Shown piece after piece: positions 1 to 11,900 of a stretch of DNA of 64,000 nt (the first letter of the stretch is position 1; every line of letters begins with the position of its first letter). The notes below the pieces were generated by a model, which was given only the letters and a program-made list of their open reading frames with translations, was not told where the DNA came from and did not search any database. Source of the stretch: Ischnura elegans (taxonomy: Eukaryota > Arthropoda > Insecta > Odonata > Coenagrionidae); NCBI RefSeq assembly GCF_921293095.1, contig NC_060254.1, positions 8,494,001 through 8,558,000 of the forward strand, read 5' to 3'. The position numbers and the translations under genes were made by a program.

Positions 1-117
1 GATATGTATCTCTTTTTTTTAGGAAGCAATAGGTTCTAATGTCCCACACACTAAGCCCTTCTCTTATCTGACGCACGAAACGAGCAGCTTTGCAGAGAGT
101 GAGCCGCAGCGAAAGGG
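1..117. mobile_element. right end of a TTAA-flanked (piggyBac-type) element, cut by the window edge
   Basis: The sequence ends in CAGCGAAAGGG followed by TTAA at 118-121. Read on the other strand this is TTAA then CCCTTTCGCTG, the terminal pattern shared with the complete TTAA elements at 18123 and 47599. The left end lies outside the window, so size and class are inferred from one end only. Confidence 0.4.
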
Positions 118-225
118 TTAATCAGCCAATGTGCAAAATGATGAACTCACCGACTCATGTAAAGTGAACAAAAAAAATGAAAAGGACAACACCATCTCAA
201 AATAATTTTCAAGGGGTAAAACTTG

Positions 226-510
226 AGGGGAGCATGGGAGCTCAGTGGGTAGAGCTATGGGCTGCTGATTCAAGGGTCCCCGGTTCACAACCAAGTGAAG
301 CCTTTGGACACCTCAAAACAGAAATCCTCAAGAGTATGAGGAGTCCCAGGGAAAAGAACCCTGCCCTGAATCTCACACACCTGTGGCTAAGTCTGGGGCA
401 AGTGTATAAAGGGCATGGGTCTAGCCGCCATGACCCAACGCTTTCCACAGAAGCACCCTACTTCAAATACTTGAGGCACGAATTAAGATTGGATGGATGG
501 CCATCCATAA
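226..510 (+). mobile_element. tRNA-derived SINE
   Basis: The head reads like a tRNA gene: a box A-like stretch (GCTCAGTGGGTAGAGC, near 240-255) and a box B-like stretch (GGTTCACAACC, near 282). An unrelated body follows, then a short GGAT-repeat tail near 490-500. There is no matching acceptor stem, so it is a SINE and not a working tRNA gene. A short open frame crosses it and is not a gene. No clear target duplication was found. Confidence 0.6.
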
Positions 511-515
511 ATTAA

Positions 516-1389
516 CACCAGTGCTCTTATCTCATATCTTTAAGCGTCTGCTGCAGGGTGAAGATAGGGTTAGCACAAAGGACCGAGAAAGTTCTAAATG
601 TAACTGATGAATGCCCCCAACAATGTATGTCTGTGATGAGCTCTACCCTCACCTTACCATACCAACCTTGAAGGTTGAATCACTACGAGAGTGGGTAGAA
701 CTGTATCAGCAGAAGATTTTTCTGAACAAGCTATGACTATAGAAGAACCATATTTTCATCAAAAGCAATTGTTAGCCGTCGTGCACACTCCGTACGTCAC
801 TTATCCCTTTCTAGTCATGTGTCCAACCTACTTAGCCACTGCTCATGACGCTACACCCTCGTCAGAACAAATTCAACACAGAACTGTAGGTAATCCTTTG
901 CTGTCACTGAGTATTGGAGACAGTCCAAAAGAGTCTATGAAGAAAAATCTCAATGGTAGAGATGATAAAGACTGTACTCATTCCATTTCTTGAGGGACAA
1001 TACAACTGTAACCTTGTAATTCCATTCATATTTGGAAGAGAAATTATGGCAAAGTGGTAGTGCAACGAGGAAATAGGATAATTGTGTCCCCACAGTCATT
1101 CAGTTCACTTAAACACAACACTTGGACAACAACTGCAACTGGACACCCAACGTATCCCGATCAATCTACATTTCTGGTTTTTGCGATGAAATCTCAACCG
1201 AAAGAACCGTTTCACTATTCCACTCGGAGATCACTGATGCACAACTCATCAAATATTTAGCTGAGCTTGTTTGCACAACAGCTGAACGATGACCAGGCTA
1301 ATTAAGATCCTAACACCAACTTGACGCATACTTCTTCTCTTAGTTGTAAAACCAAGAAGAATTTAAAGTCAATGAAAAATATTACTCAC
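516..1389. other. intron or flank of the receptor gene, nothing recognised
   Basis: This AT-rich stretch lies downstream of the second receptor exon on the minus strand, so it should be intron. Two short plus-strand frames (691-993 and 1054-1260) match no family that I recognise. No exon with the expected continuation of the receptor ectodomain was found. Confidence 0.4.
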
Positions 1390-2223
1390 CTTGGCGCAAG
1401 ATTGTGATCCCATCTGTTTGATTGACTGAAGTATCCTTAGACCAAAAAGTGTAGCAAAAGTTTGTAGCCTTGGCACACCTCTCCACATTCCCATAAAAAG
1501 CCTATAAATTAAACACAGAGAGCATCAGTACACATCCTCCGGGCTACAATATATTCGTTTTGAAAATCGTCCGTTTAAATTTGCACGCACTTTATTTATT
1601 CAATAGGAAACGCCTCCAAATGAAGGGCTAAATAACAACACAGCCTCAAATCATGATTTTAGAAACAACACTACTGCAGATATATCTATTAGATGATTCT
1701 TTCAGGGCGAACTTCACAAGTGGATACAATGAAAATCAGCATGAGCTAATGACCATTTACAGCAGTTTGTGTCCTTTAAGTAATTCATTACAACTATGAC
1801 ACTACTTAAATCATGGGTCTAGAAACTAAAAAGGTCAATGCTACTCTTTTATAATCACAAAGCAAATCCTTCGAAGGAAGAATGGAAATATCATTTTATC
1901 AGTTCTCTAAGAACATTTTGTTAGGCAAGGATAGCATATACTCAATAAATATTGAAATATTAGTCCATGAATTTCCTTCTATCAGAAATATGACTTGTTT
2001 ACTAACATCTGTTTCTGACATAACTGAATCAATACAATTGTAGGAAATAAAAAATGTCAATTACCAATAATTCGTCCAGTCCATAGCCTTTCGATGAGTT
2101 TTCAGCAGCTTGATGCACTTCAACGTTGTAGTAACGGTGAGCACACAATCTAACCTCAGTCGACTGGGTGCCTATTGTCAAAAACCACATCCCATAAATT
2201 CCTGTGATAATAAGTAAACGCAT
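1390..2223 (-). CDS. type II TGF-beta/BMP receptor, first two coding exons (partial)
   Basis: Two minus-strand exons, 2223-2065 (159 nt) and 1501-1390 (112 nt), join in phase with good splice sites. They encode 90 residues. Residues 1-19 look like a signal peptide (MRLLIITGIYGMWFL). The mature part begins RLCAHRYYN and later has CAKATNFCYTFW followed by ITILRQG. This cysteine spacing, aromatic pair and QG end match the extracellular three-finger domain of type II receptors, where Cys-Trp normally follows QG. The RLCA start and the Cys pair before YTFW resemble BMPR2/wishful thinking more than ACVR2/punt, but this rests on memory of the families. NQT is a possible N-glycosylation site. The transmembrane and kinase parts must lie left of the window. 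The protein should bind BMP or activin-type ligands at the cell surface and phosphorylate type I receptors. Confidence 0.75.
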
Positions 2224-5027
2224 GGTAACGAATATTGAAATACCTATTTAAAAATCCTACCTTGAGCGTGGGAATATAAGGTTATTATGAACACAATGGT
2301 GGCAATTTCCATTGTAAACCAAACACTCAATCTCCTATTGTAATCATTGTAAGATATGGAGACATAAGAAATAAATCCTAGGTCGCTTAAGCCACCTCAA
2401 TGTCACACGATACATTTATTCCTGCAAACGAATTAGAAGTCTTAGAAGATTAATATAATAATACAATAACCCAATACATTCTAAGCATGTAAAAAATTCG
2501 GACAAAGAGGACTAAGTTTTTGACAACCGTAATATAAGTTGACAACAACTATATCACAGATATTCACCATAATAACTATTTATTGGGATAATCATTGACA
2601 TTCACGAAGAAAATAACAAATATTCCAAATATAAATGGAACAAAACAGTGACAGGTGAAGAAATGACGTTAGGAAATACACTAGTGTCAACTCCTGAACG
2701 TTCTTCGGGTAGTGCAGACACAAAAGCAACTGATTCTAAAACTTACGAATTGCGATAAATAGTAAATACCCCAAACGTATAGAAGTCATTTCAAAATCAG
2801 CCGTGGAACCAGTCCGCCAATACTAGTGCTCACAGCAGTTGCAACTGAGTGTGTCCAAAACGACTTCTCCATGTCAACACAAACAAAAAACTATTTCCAG
2901 CCTAACGTGAGATTTCAAAAACTTGGCATGAGGGAACGGAGAAACCAGCACCTTTCCACATGCAGTAGCACAGCTAAAACAGAATAACTAGCGAATGTAT
3001 GACGGAGTAGACAGTCGTCCTCGTCTGGACGACCAGACGGTCGGGCGTGCTTATAAGATTCTCACTTAGCCGGGTTCTGCTACCCCCTCCGAACTGAAAT
3101 GAACCCTTCTGGAAATCGGAGTAGACGAACAACTTGCTTCGCGTCTGGCTTGAAATCTTTCATATTGAATGCTCTCTACTTCACGTTAAATTCTGAGCGC
3201 TTGCAGCGCTGCGGAGGGAATCTGAGGAAGTAATGAGATGGTGCTGCCATCTTTAGAATTGAAGCATCAATACGACCTTCGCGGCAATTCAAAATTAAGA
3301 TATCTCAGTCTTCCTTTACAAACGACGAAAATTACACTCAGGTAAGAAAATTCTGCCGTGTTATTATTTAATTTCGGCGATAAAAAAATATTCACTATTT
3401 AACTTTAATAAATACAAATTTATTTTTTCATGAGGACATATTCATTTTTTAACTGAGGTATGTGTGGCTTTGTCAACTTTTTCTTAAGTAACTGAAGGTA
3501 AGTTTTTTTTTATTAAGTGGAAAGGATTCAACCGTTTGATATATACTCCAAAATAGAGTAAATATATTTCCAAAAATATTTTAAGCAAGGAAAAATGGTT
3601 ATTATAGGATTTTATCCAATCACCACTTTTTGTCTGATGTCAACTAAAGTCAGTGTGTATAATCACTTATTTCACTTTCTAAAAAATCCTAAATATGGAC
3701 GAAAGCACTGCGATCACAATTCAATCAATGGTATTTACCTTAATAAGGGAATTAGCAACATCGTTTGCATCGGTTTCCACAACAGGCATGTTAAAAAAGA
3801 AGAATAAATGTGCACTTTTGGATAGCATTAGAGGAAAATAAATAACCTTGACCTGAATTCTAGCGAAACTAAAATCTGCTCTAGAAAAAATTGCCCTTAC
3901 ATTTAATAAAACAAATAATGCACTGTTAAAAAATCTTTGGGACTACGAACCTCCGCTGAAACCAAAACACCGCCTCCCCAAATGTGCCCTCAACCCTTCC
4001 CATATCCCTATCCCCTGTCAAGTATTATTATGCCATGACTCTTTTAATCTGTAAAACGTGATCAACTAATCTGCCTGCAACATTACTAAACGAAACGCCC
4101 AGGACACAGCTGCAAAGCTGGGAACTGCGGAAAACAACAACTAGAAATATACTTGGACTTGGACCTTGACCTGAAAAAAATGATTTTTCGAGTACACAAT
4201 TTGGAATGATGGGAAAATAGTATTCTCTATACAAACACCATGCCTTGATCCACCTACCCCATTATTATCCGACCTGCCCACATCAAAATCTCAATATCCA
4301 TTCACTCAGATTTTATGTAAGTTAGAAGGACGATTCTTGTATGAATTTATATTATGTATATCTCTAAGCTGCTTGTTGATTCAATCATCTGATGTCAACA
4401 AGTATGAAGGCCGATTGTATATTCAGGTCAATTATATATTATGTGTAGATTCAGTTCAAGGTTATTTATAAACAAAATAACCTGTCCCTATGTTAAGATA
4501 AGTAACACATATACCATTCATTTTACCAATTACAACCCAATGTTGCTTCCAAGCAACATAAAAAATGTATACATTTTCAGCTCTATTTTGGAAATATCTT
4601 AACTGCTCAATATTTTTTGGTGTAAATTTTAATGACAGTATATTTAGCAGCCACGATAATTGTGATTGATTCCAGCATTTTCAAGTTTTCAAAATGAAAA
4701 TTGTTGAAATTTGATTTCTCCTAGAATCAGCTACAGGGTTAGAAAGGGTTAATCCTCCATGTATAGGATTGTTTAGAATGTGAAATAAGTGATACATCCT
4801 GAACTTGGTGGCCATCTGACAAAAACTGGTGAGTCAATAAAACCGAATAATCTTTATAAAAATGTCCAATGAGGGATGATTTGATGGAACTTGGCTGAGA
4901 TTGAAGTTTCAAATTAGATTCTGAAGAAATCTGTTGCAAGAACCAAAAAAAGAGCTAAATGTGCAAATGAAGATATCACCTACATCCATGAGCATGTGTC
5001 AGATTTTTTGTTGCATGAGTTCCAAGA
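2224..5027. other. receptor 5' flank and intergenic DNA
   Basis: The stretch upstream of the receptor start codon should hold its promoter and 5' UTR. A moderately GC-rich tract at about 2790-3250 is a candidate, but no promoter motif is clear. The rest is AT-rich and no gene, repeat array or transposon end was recognised. Confidence 0.35.
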
Positions 5028-5035
5028 GTTGCAGG

Positions 5036-5758
5036 CAGTGGCGACTCGTGAGTCAAATGCTGGGAGGAGGGGCACACTCCACAGGGGGTCAACATTTTTT
5101 AATATTTTGTGTATTTTAGTGAGTTTTTAACGCAATCTAAAGACCATTATGACTCATTAGTACACAAAACAATCGCTAACACTAAAGCACTAACAATCAC
5201 TAACGATCGATAACTCAGCTACACATCTTACAAATCGATTAACTCAACTACAACTAGGCCTATTTACTTTAAAACAATTTACACATAATAAGTCAACTGG
5301 TCACCAAAACCATGGTACTAATATATCATTATATTATGATATATTTGTATCATGACCAAAACAAGGTATTCTGCAACACTGCAACACCAAAATTATACGG
5401 CTGCCAGCCGGCGCGGCGATGTCACCGGCAGATACGTTGCACTGCGCATGCTCGGGCGGCATCCCAAGACTTTCGTAAGGCACAAGCCTAGATGCGTCAT
5501 AGCACCAGCAGCCCCCACCACTACTACTCTCCATATGACTTCATGGTGATGGATTGGGACGTTCTGGCCAGTACCCTGTGGCTACAAATGCGAACTTCTC
5601 GCACTATTTTTTGCGTGTTTTTCCTACATTTTTGATGCATGTGATTGAAAAACACTTCGGTTGATTACATGTATAATTATAATTGAATGGGTAATTAATA
5701 TTTTTCAAATTTTTGGGAGGGGCGGCGTCCGAGAGTCCTTATGGGCAAGCCGCCACTG
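5036..5758. mobile_element. non-autonomous hAT element with 8-bp target duplication
   Basis: The ends are CAGTGGCGACTCGTGA and, at the right, CAAGCCGCCACTG, which are inverted matches and a typical hAT terminus. The 8-bp direct repeat gttgcagg flanks it at 5028-5035 and 5759-5766. The 723-bp interior has a CpG-rich tract (about 5395-5550) and no transposase. The exact target duplication implies a fairly recent insertion. Confidence 0.85.
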
Positions 5759-5766
5759 GTTGCAGG

Positions 5767-6420
5767 AAAGTTTATTGGGTTATTCACCAGGTGTTGATTT
5801 GGGTCCCAATATTTCATTGGCTAAGTCTTCCAGTAGAATAAGGAGTTTATGTTATTATTTATACCAACCAATGCCCTTCACATGGGCCTTGATTCCTTGA
5901 TTGGTGTTCTTTTCTCATGTTGTTTTTTATTAAGCTCTTCCTAAAGTGCTTACAATTCCTTGACTGGAAGTCTTCGTTCCAGTTGATGATCTTTTCGTTG
6001 AAGCTAATTCTTATTGCTTCTTTTATTCAATTTCAGTAACTGTCAGTTCAGCATAGAATCTTTGTATTGCTAAAATTCATTCCATCCCCAAAGTCCAGGG
6101 AATGCTCTGCCACCACTGATTTTGTTGTGTAGAACAAGCAGATGCATCTTTTGTGCTCTGTCAGTAGTTTTTTGATTGTGCTGCCTGCCTCCCAAATGTA
6201 GACAAGACCACATTCACATTCGAGGCAGTATGTAAACTCCAGAGGTTTTCAGCCCCAGATTGTCTTTTGGTGTCCCAAGGTAGCCTTTGATTTTGGTCAA
6301 AGGTTTATGAGTGGTTTTAAGGTTGTCTTTTCAGAGTATCCAAGCTACCTAGTAGCAGATACTGGAGATGAATGGTCCACTCGCTTTAGCCTTCAATTTT
6401 TCCATTTCTTCTATGTCACT
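5767..6420 (-). mobile_element. Penelope-like element fragment (endonuclease region)
   Basis: On the minus strand broken frames read YCLECECG, then EHKRCICLFYTTKSVVAEHS, then a piece resembling the PLE C-terminus (about 5940-6030). These fit the GIY-YIG endonuclease and C-terminal part of Penelope-like elements. The copy is old, decayed and 5'-truncated. The hAT element at 5036 adjoins it. Confidence 0.6.
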
Positions 6421-8959
6421 TATTTATTAAATGGCCCTTTTTAGGCTCACCTGGAAGGCACGCGAGCCGTACCCATATGCCTGGAAGGTATGCTACATAT
6501 ATCTTGGTGTAATTAGGAGTCATCTGGCACGACTGTAGCTTAATGGAATATATGTAGTTGTCAGAATGCATGCCTCCTGTGCCAGATGATGATGGCTTGA
6601 GGCATTTAGTTGCTCAAGTGGTCACTATAGTGCCCTCACGCCTTAAATTTAATCTATAGTATACATATTAATGATTATGATGCAGGAATCACTCAATGAA
6701 TGTGGAATTAAAAAAATACTATTTACGTTTTAGAAGTCAAATATTTTGCTTACTTCTTACCTTGGGCTTTAAAGATTAAAGTTTACATGTTATACTAAAT
6801 TGCTTGGGTTTTTTAAGCTTCTTTTGCCCACCTAGGAGATCACATGTCAGGGGTATCCACAGGACCCACTGAGCCAACAGCATTGGTCATACAACATCTA
6901 CGATTTAGGAAAAAATAAAATTCTCTGATTCAAGCAAATATAATGGAATTTAATATTTCCATCATGAGGTATTTGAATGTCTATGCTTTCCCAATGCTGA
7001 TCATTTAATACAGTGAATATTGTCTGCAGGGCATTCTTACATTCATTTCTTTACATTCTCAAACACATGATTTGGAAAAAAGAATTTTTCTAATAAAAAG
7101 ACTTGCCTTTAAGATATGAAACTAAAAAATGTTATGATACACTTGCACCTCAATTTTGCATCTCTCTTGATTACACATCCTTGCTTGAATTTGCAAACCT
7201 TTAGCCAACTCTTCATTTCACTTCCTTCAATTCCACTCAGTGCCCCAATTTTGGTCCCTCCAAGTTAGTGAAATCAAAGCTTTACTAGAATCTAATCAGA
7301 CATTTAGCTAAAAACGGATGCTATAACGGACATGAAAGCTTGCTAGACAGAGTGCAACACGCAGCTGCACCCGGAAGCCATCAGCAACGATGCCCCTCGC
7401 TGCAAAAACCTACGTTAAAATTTAGCTAAAACATTTGAGTATACATTTACCATCCCTGATGTTTGTATTTATCTCTGTCCCTTGGAAATCCTGCCTTTTG
7501 ATTCACAGAGATCTACACTCCAATCATAAGTTTTGATAAAATGCTTCCACAGGTCTAAGCTGGATTTTTTAGATGTTAGCAAACCTTTGTATTAAACAAG
7601 ATTGCTTTCTTGGCCTGTATCATTCCGGTTCAAAGATCTTCCCTGCTTCGACTATTGGAGGATATCACATCATTGTACTTCATATTTCACGTTACTGAAT
7701 TGGTGAGTTTCAAATTTTTGTTCGTAGTAGGTACCATTTCTGCTTACCATTTCAAGCCATATGATACCATATCTTAGACCATTGCTTTTGTCCTCCCAGA
7801 CCTCGACCCTTTCAACCCTGAATACTTTTAGTATGCCTTCCAGAGAAATGAGTTTTTCTACTGTACAATAGAGAGCCTTGCAGAGATGCAAACGCACATC
7901 CATTGGCGTCTTGGCAATGCAGCCCAAACACACACTGGCGTTCATTGGGGTGGACATGTAAAAATTCACACACACAATGTACTAAGAAGAAAGAGAACTT
8001 TTCCACCATATAAGATAAACAAAGAGTCACAATCAACCATATTCAACGATTATTAAGATATACTAGTAGAAATTGAAGCCAATGGCTATAAAAGATGCAA
8101 GAACACTTTGAAAAGTTTCATTTAACATCAAAGAAATGTCTCAATTATAAGAGCAATTTCTGTTCTAACAGCGCAGTGTAACGCAACTCATTTTTAATCG
8201 AATTTGACTCTAGTAGTAGTGGATGAAGTTAAAGCATAGAAGTGTGGAAAACATCATTCCAGGGTTTATTATCCACAAAATTTTACAAAATTTACATAAA
8301 TGCTCAAAAGCAGACCCACCCTGCTTCAGCAATTTCACATTTCATAACAAGTTGATTAAAAATGTTCATTATTAAAAAAATGTTTATACTTCCAGCATGG
8401 CATCAGCAGCTCCACTGCTAAGCTTAAAAAAAATGTCAAGAAGAATATACGAAATCAATGAGTGGCATCGAAAATTTGCCATACATAAATGAGGGACTGA
8501 ATTCATTTCATATTAAAGTCTTACTGGATAACATATTAGAATAGTATCCAGGGGTAATTTATCAGAATATTACAAAGGTTAGAACAAATGTGTAAGGCAT
8601 ATCTAACAAGAACATTGCAAAATAATGAACATATATTTCAAAATGATCAGTCAAAATATTAAAGGAAATTATTTTTTCAATTAAGAGAACCCAGCATGAA
8701 AAAACATTTGGTATATATGTATTAGCAGAAAATGAAATAATACTGGATTGCCAAACAATAACTCAACACCAGCGTTGATTTAGTTTTTCATCAAGTGAGA
8801 AGCATATTTTAACTCTTCTGACTTCACCATGTTTATCAAACTTTAATTTTCCCCATGTAAAATTGAAATTGCCCAAAATCTTATTATGTATAGCTACTTT
8901 GGGTTTCATGAAAATCATACAGATTATCACCAGCCACCCTCCCAGCCACAGGCATTCCA
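6421..8959. other. intergenic DNA and DARS1 3' flank
   Basis: The stretch is AT-rich. A minus-strand frame at 7670-7975 matches no family that I know. An ATTAAA (minus strand, 8842-8847) about 115 bp past the DARS1 stop codon is a possible poly(A) signal. Nothing else was recognised. Confidence 0.35.
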
Positions 8960-11900
8960 TTACGGAGTGACTCTCTTGGGGTCCCTGGGGAACATGGATG
9001 TTTTCCTGATGTTATCCAGCCCAAGGTACAACATCACCACTCTCTCCAAGCCAATGCCACCACCAGCATGAGGAGGGCAGCCATAGCGGAACGACTCAAT
9101 ATATGCTGATATTTTATCGATATCTACAGGAAAAAAAGGTAATGGTGAATATATTATTAATATGAGTACACAGACTGGTTACCACATTCTTACAAAGAAA
9201 AAAAAAGAACTCTAACCTGCCATTTTCTTGGCAAAGTATTCCAAGCCAAGAACTAGCAAACATTCACACAACAAAACATGTACATAATTGCTGAAGGGAT
9301 TAACACCAAGCTTCATTGATTTCATAAATTTGTGCCAAGTTGATCACAATGTAACAGTTGCGACCTAGAAGCTGCCCTTAGGAAAGCCATGCACGGTATA
9401 CTTTGCCATTTCACTCCAATTAGTGAGCCAGCTGAGGCACTAACTCGTCACGCAACAAGGAATCCAAGAAAACGCCTACAGGATTCAGCCATTACATACT
9501 ACAATCAAATCACCATAATCAACAGCATATATCCAGCTCCGATAGATACTGTGACCAATTAACCTCAAACATCAATCCCAAGAAGAGACCCCTTCTGAAG
9601 GTCCAGTGCCTGGTGAAGCCTCACACATCCCAATATCATTTGCATTCCACCTTTTACTTTGGTCTTTTCCAAGTGAATGTGCGATTGATGTAATAGTGAT
9701 TCAAAGTCACACCCATTAGGCTGCACTTCAAATCTTCTTCAATCTGTTAAGCTAACTCAGACAAATCACGAGTTCACACGTTATCATCATAAGCAGGATT
9801 AAGGTTTATTTTGTGATATACATACCTATATATTATAGTCTTAAGTTACTGATGTAGGCTTTTGTGGCATTCAGGTTTGCAGTAGGCCAGTTTTCTGAGT
9901 ATCGTCCACGTTGTCATTTAGACGGTGATGTTTCACCCACAGTGCAGTAGGTGAAACACCACCATACAAATGACAACGCAGACGAAACCCAGAAATCTGC
10001 CCTACTGCGATATTATAGTTTTGTTGACTGTAAAAAATACTATTTCTCTATTTTTTTGAAAATTCAATTGTACATGGGATTATTTTGGATAAAAATGCAC
10101 CAAAACTTACCAACTCCATGAACTTTCGCCCTTTCCGTTAAAAATTCAGGATCATGGATTCGCTGAGCCCCAGACAGAATTTCTTCACCACGCATGAACA
10201 TATCATATGAATTGGAAGTTTTCTACAAAAAGATAAAAAAACAAATTAAAAGAAACCTTGACCTATGACTTAAAAAAATGCAGCTAACATTAACTTAAAC
10301 AAAAATAGATTCCTTCAAAAGAAAATAAGAAATTAGATTGTGGTGACAGTTACGATTCAATTGTTGACCCAAATCACCACCAGTGGTCCAGAAGGACACA
10401 GGGCAATGCGTCAGCATAACCCCAGGGGCATTGTTAACACTATCTTCATATGTGTGATTTGCTTTCTCTGTAAAACTGAACAAAATCTGAACTCCTTCAA
10501 TAGAGAATTTATACATGGTAATTTTTGAACTTGCCACGATGCTACAAATTCACAAATAGGAGAGCTTCTCCTTACCAGATCTGGACAAGTACTATACTTT
10601 TTGCTTTTTTTATCTCCGTAATAATCTATAATTAACCATTTTCAAAGGAATCACAGGTAAAACTTATTTCTCCTGGCTTATTTAACACATGATAAACTCA
10701 GAAGAAGCAATGAAAATATCCACATTTTTATCATATTTCCATTGGCCAATACAACAACAACCAAAATACAATTTATCGGCAAGGGAACTCATTTTTTAAT
10801 CAAAATTTCCATATGAAATTATAACCTCAGAAAATACAGCATAAGAACCGTTTAGTTCTCACATACATTTCTATACTACTTGGACTACATTGGCGCTCTG
10901 GGAGCATGTTACCACTGAAGACTGCCGCTGCATCTGAGCAGAGGAGAGGAAATTCCTTTTGCAAGAAGAACTGGTGTCTTTACACTGGCACTGATAGACA
11001 TTCATTCATTCATCCAAATCAGCTACCATAAGTTTAACTTCTAATTACTTCATTTAAAGCCTCACTCAAGCTCAAAGAAGACATACAGTTTGAACATTCA
11101 TCAAATCACTTTTAGCACCCACCATTTTTGAAACTTCTTAGTGATGGTATGGTATGGTATTTGGAGGAGGTGACCGACAGCTGAGGTCATTTGCGCCACG
11201 AGGGAAGGGTGAGGAAGGAAGGGTGGAGAGAAACCCGGCATCGGCGTCAGCCTGCTCTTAACGAAAGGCGCCAAGGGGACCACGGCTTAACGTCCCATCC
11301 GACGGACGGAGTGTTGCGCTTGAAATGTCCTCCACACAACATTCAAGCAGGGATCGGGCAGTCTCTGAAAATTCTCTGCCACTGCCGGGATTTGAACCCG
11401 AGCCCGCCGGGTGGGAAGCCAACACTCTAGCCACCACACCAACCCGATCCCCTTCTTAGTGATCATATATCTTTACGCATGATCACTAGGTCTTGTTTTA
11501 TTGACAAATTACCTCACAAGGGAATTGTCAGGAATACTGATCACAGAATAAAATAAAACTTAGTACACCCACAATACATCAGCCGTTTTCCATGAATTCC
11601 ACTGAATTCCACTTTCAATAGGCATTACACCCATCTCAACAATGTAAAAGACAAGGGAAGATGAAACAAGGGGTTCAGAGAGAAAGGAAAGGAGGGAAAG
11701 AGAATGATCGTGCTTGGCAGAACAGCAGATGACAAAGAGAAATAGGAATCAAAGGTGCAAGCAAAAAAAGGAGGTTGGCTGAGAATGAGTGCAGATGAGA
11801 GGAAAGTACCGAGAAGTTTCATACAAAATTTAAAGAATTTACAAAGTACCACAAGGAAATTACAAAAGAATTTACCTGTAGAGTGTTTAATTCTGGTCAA

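Noticed and set aside
226-300. A functional tRNA gene
   Set aside because: Box A-like and box B-like sequences are present, but no acceptor stem pairs and a SINE body follows.
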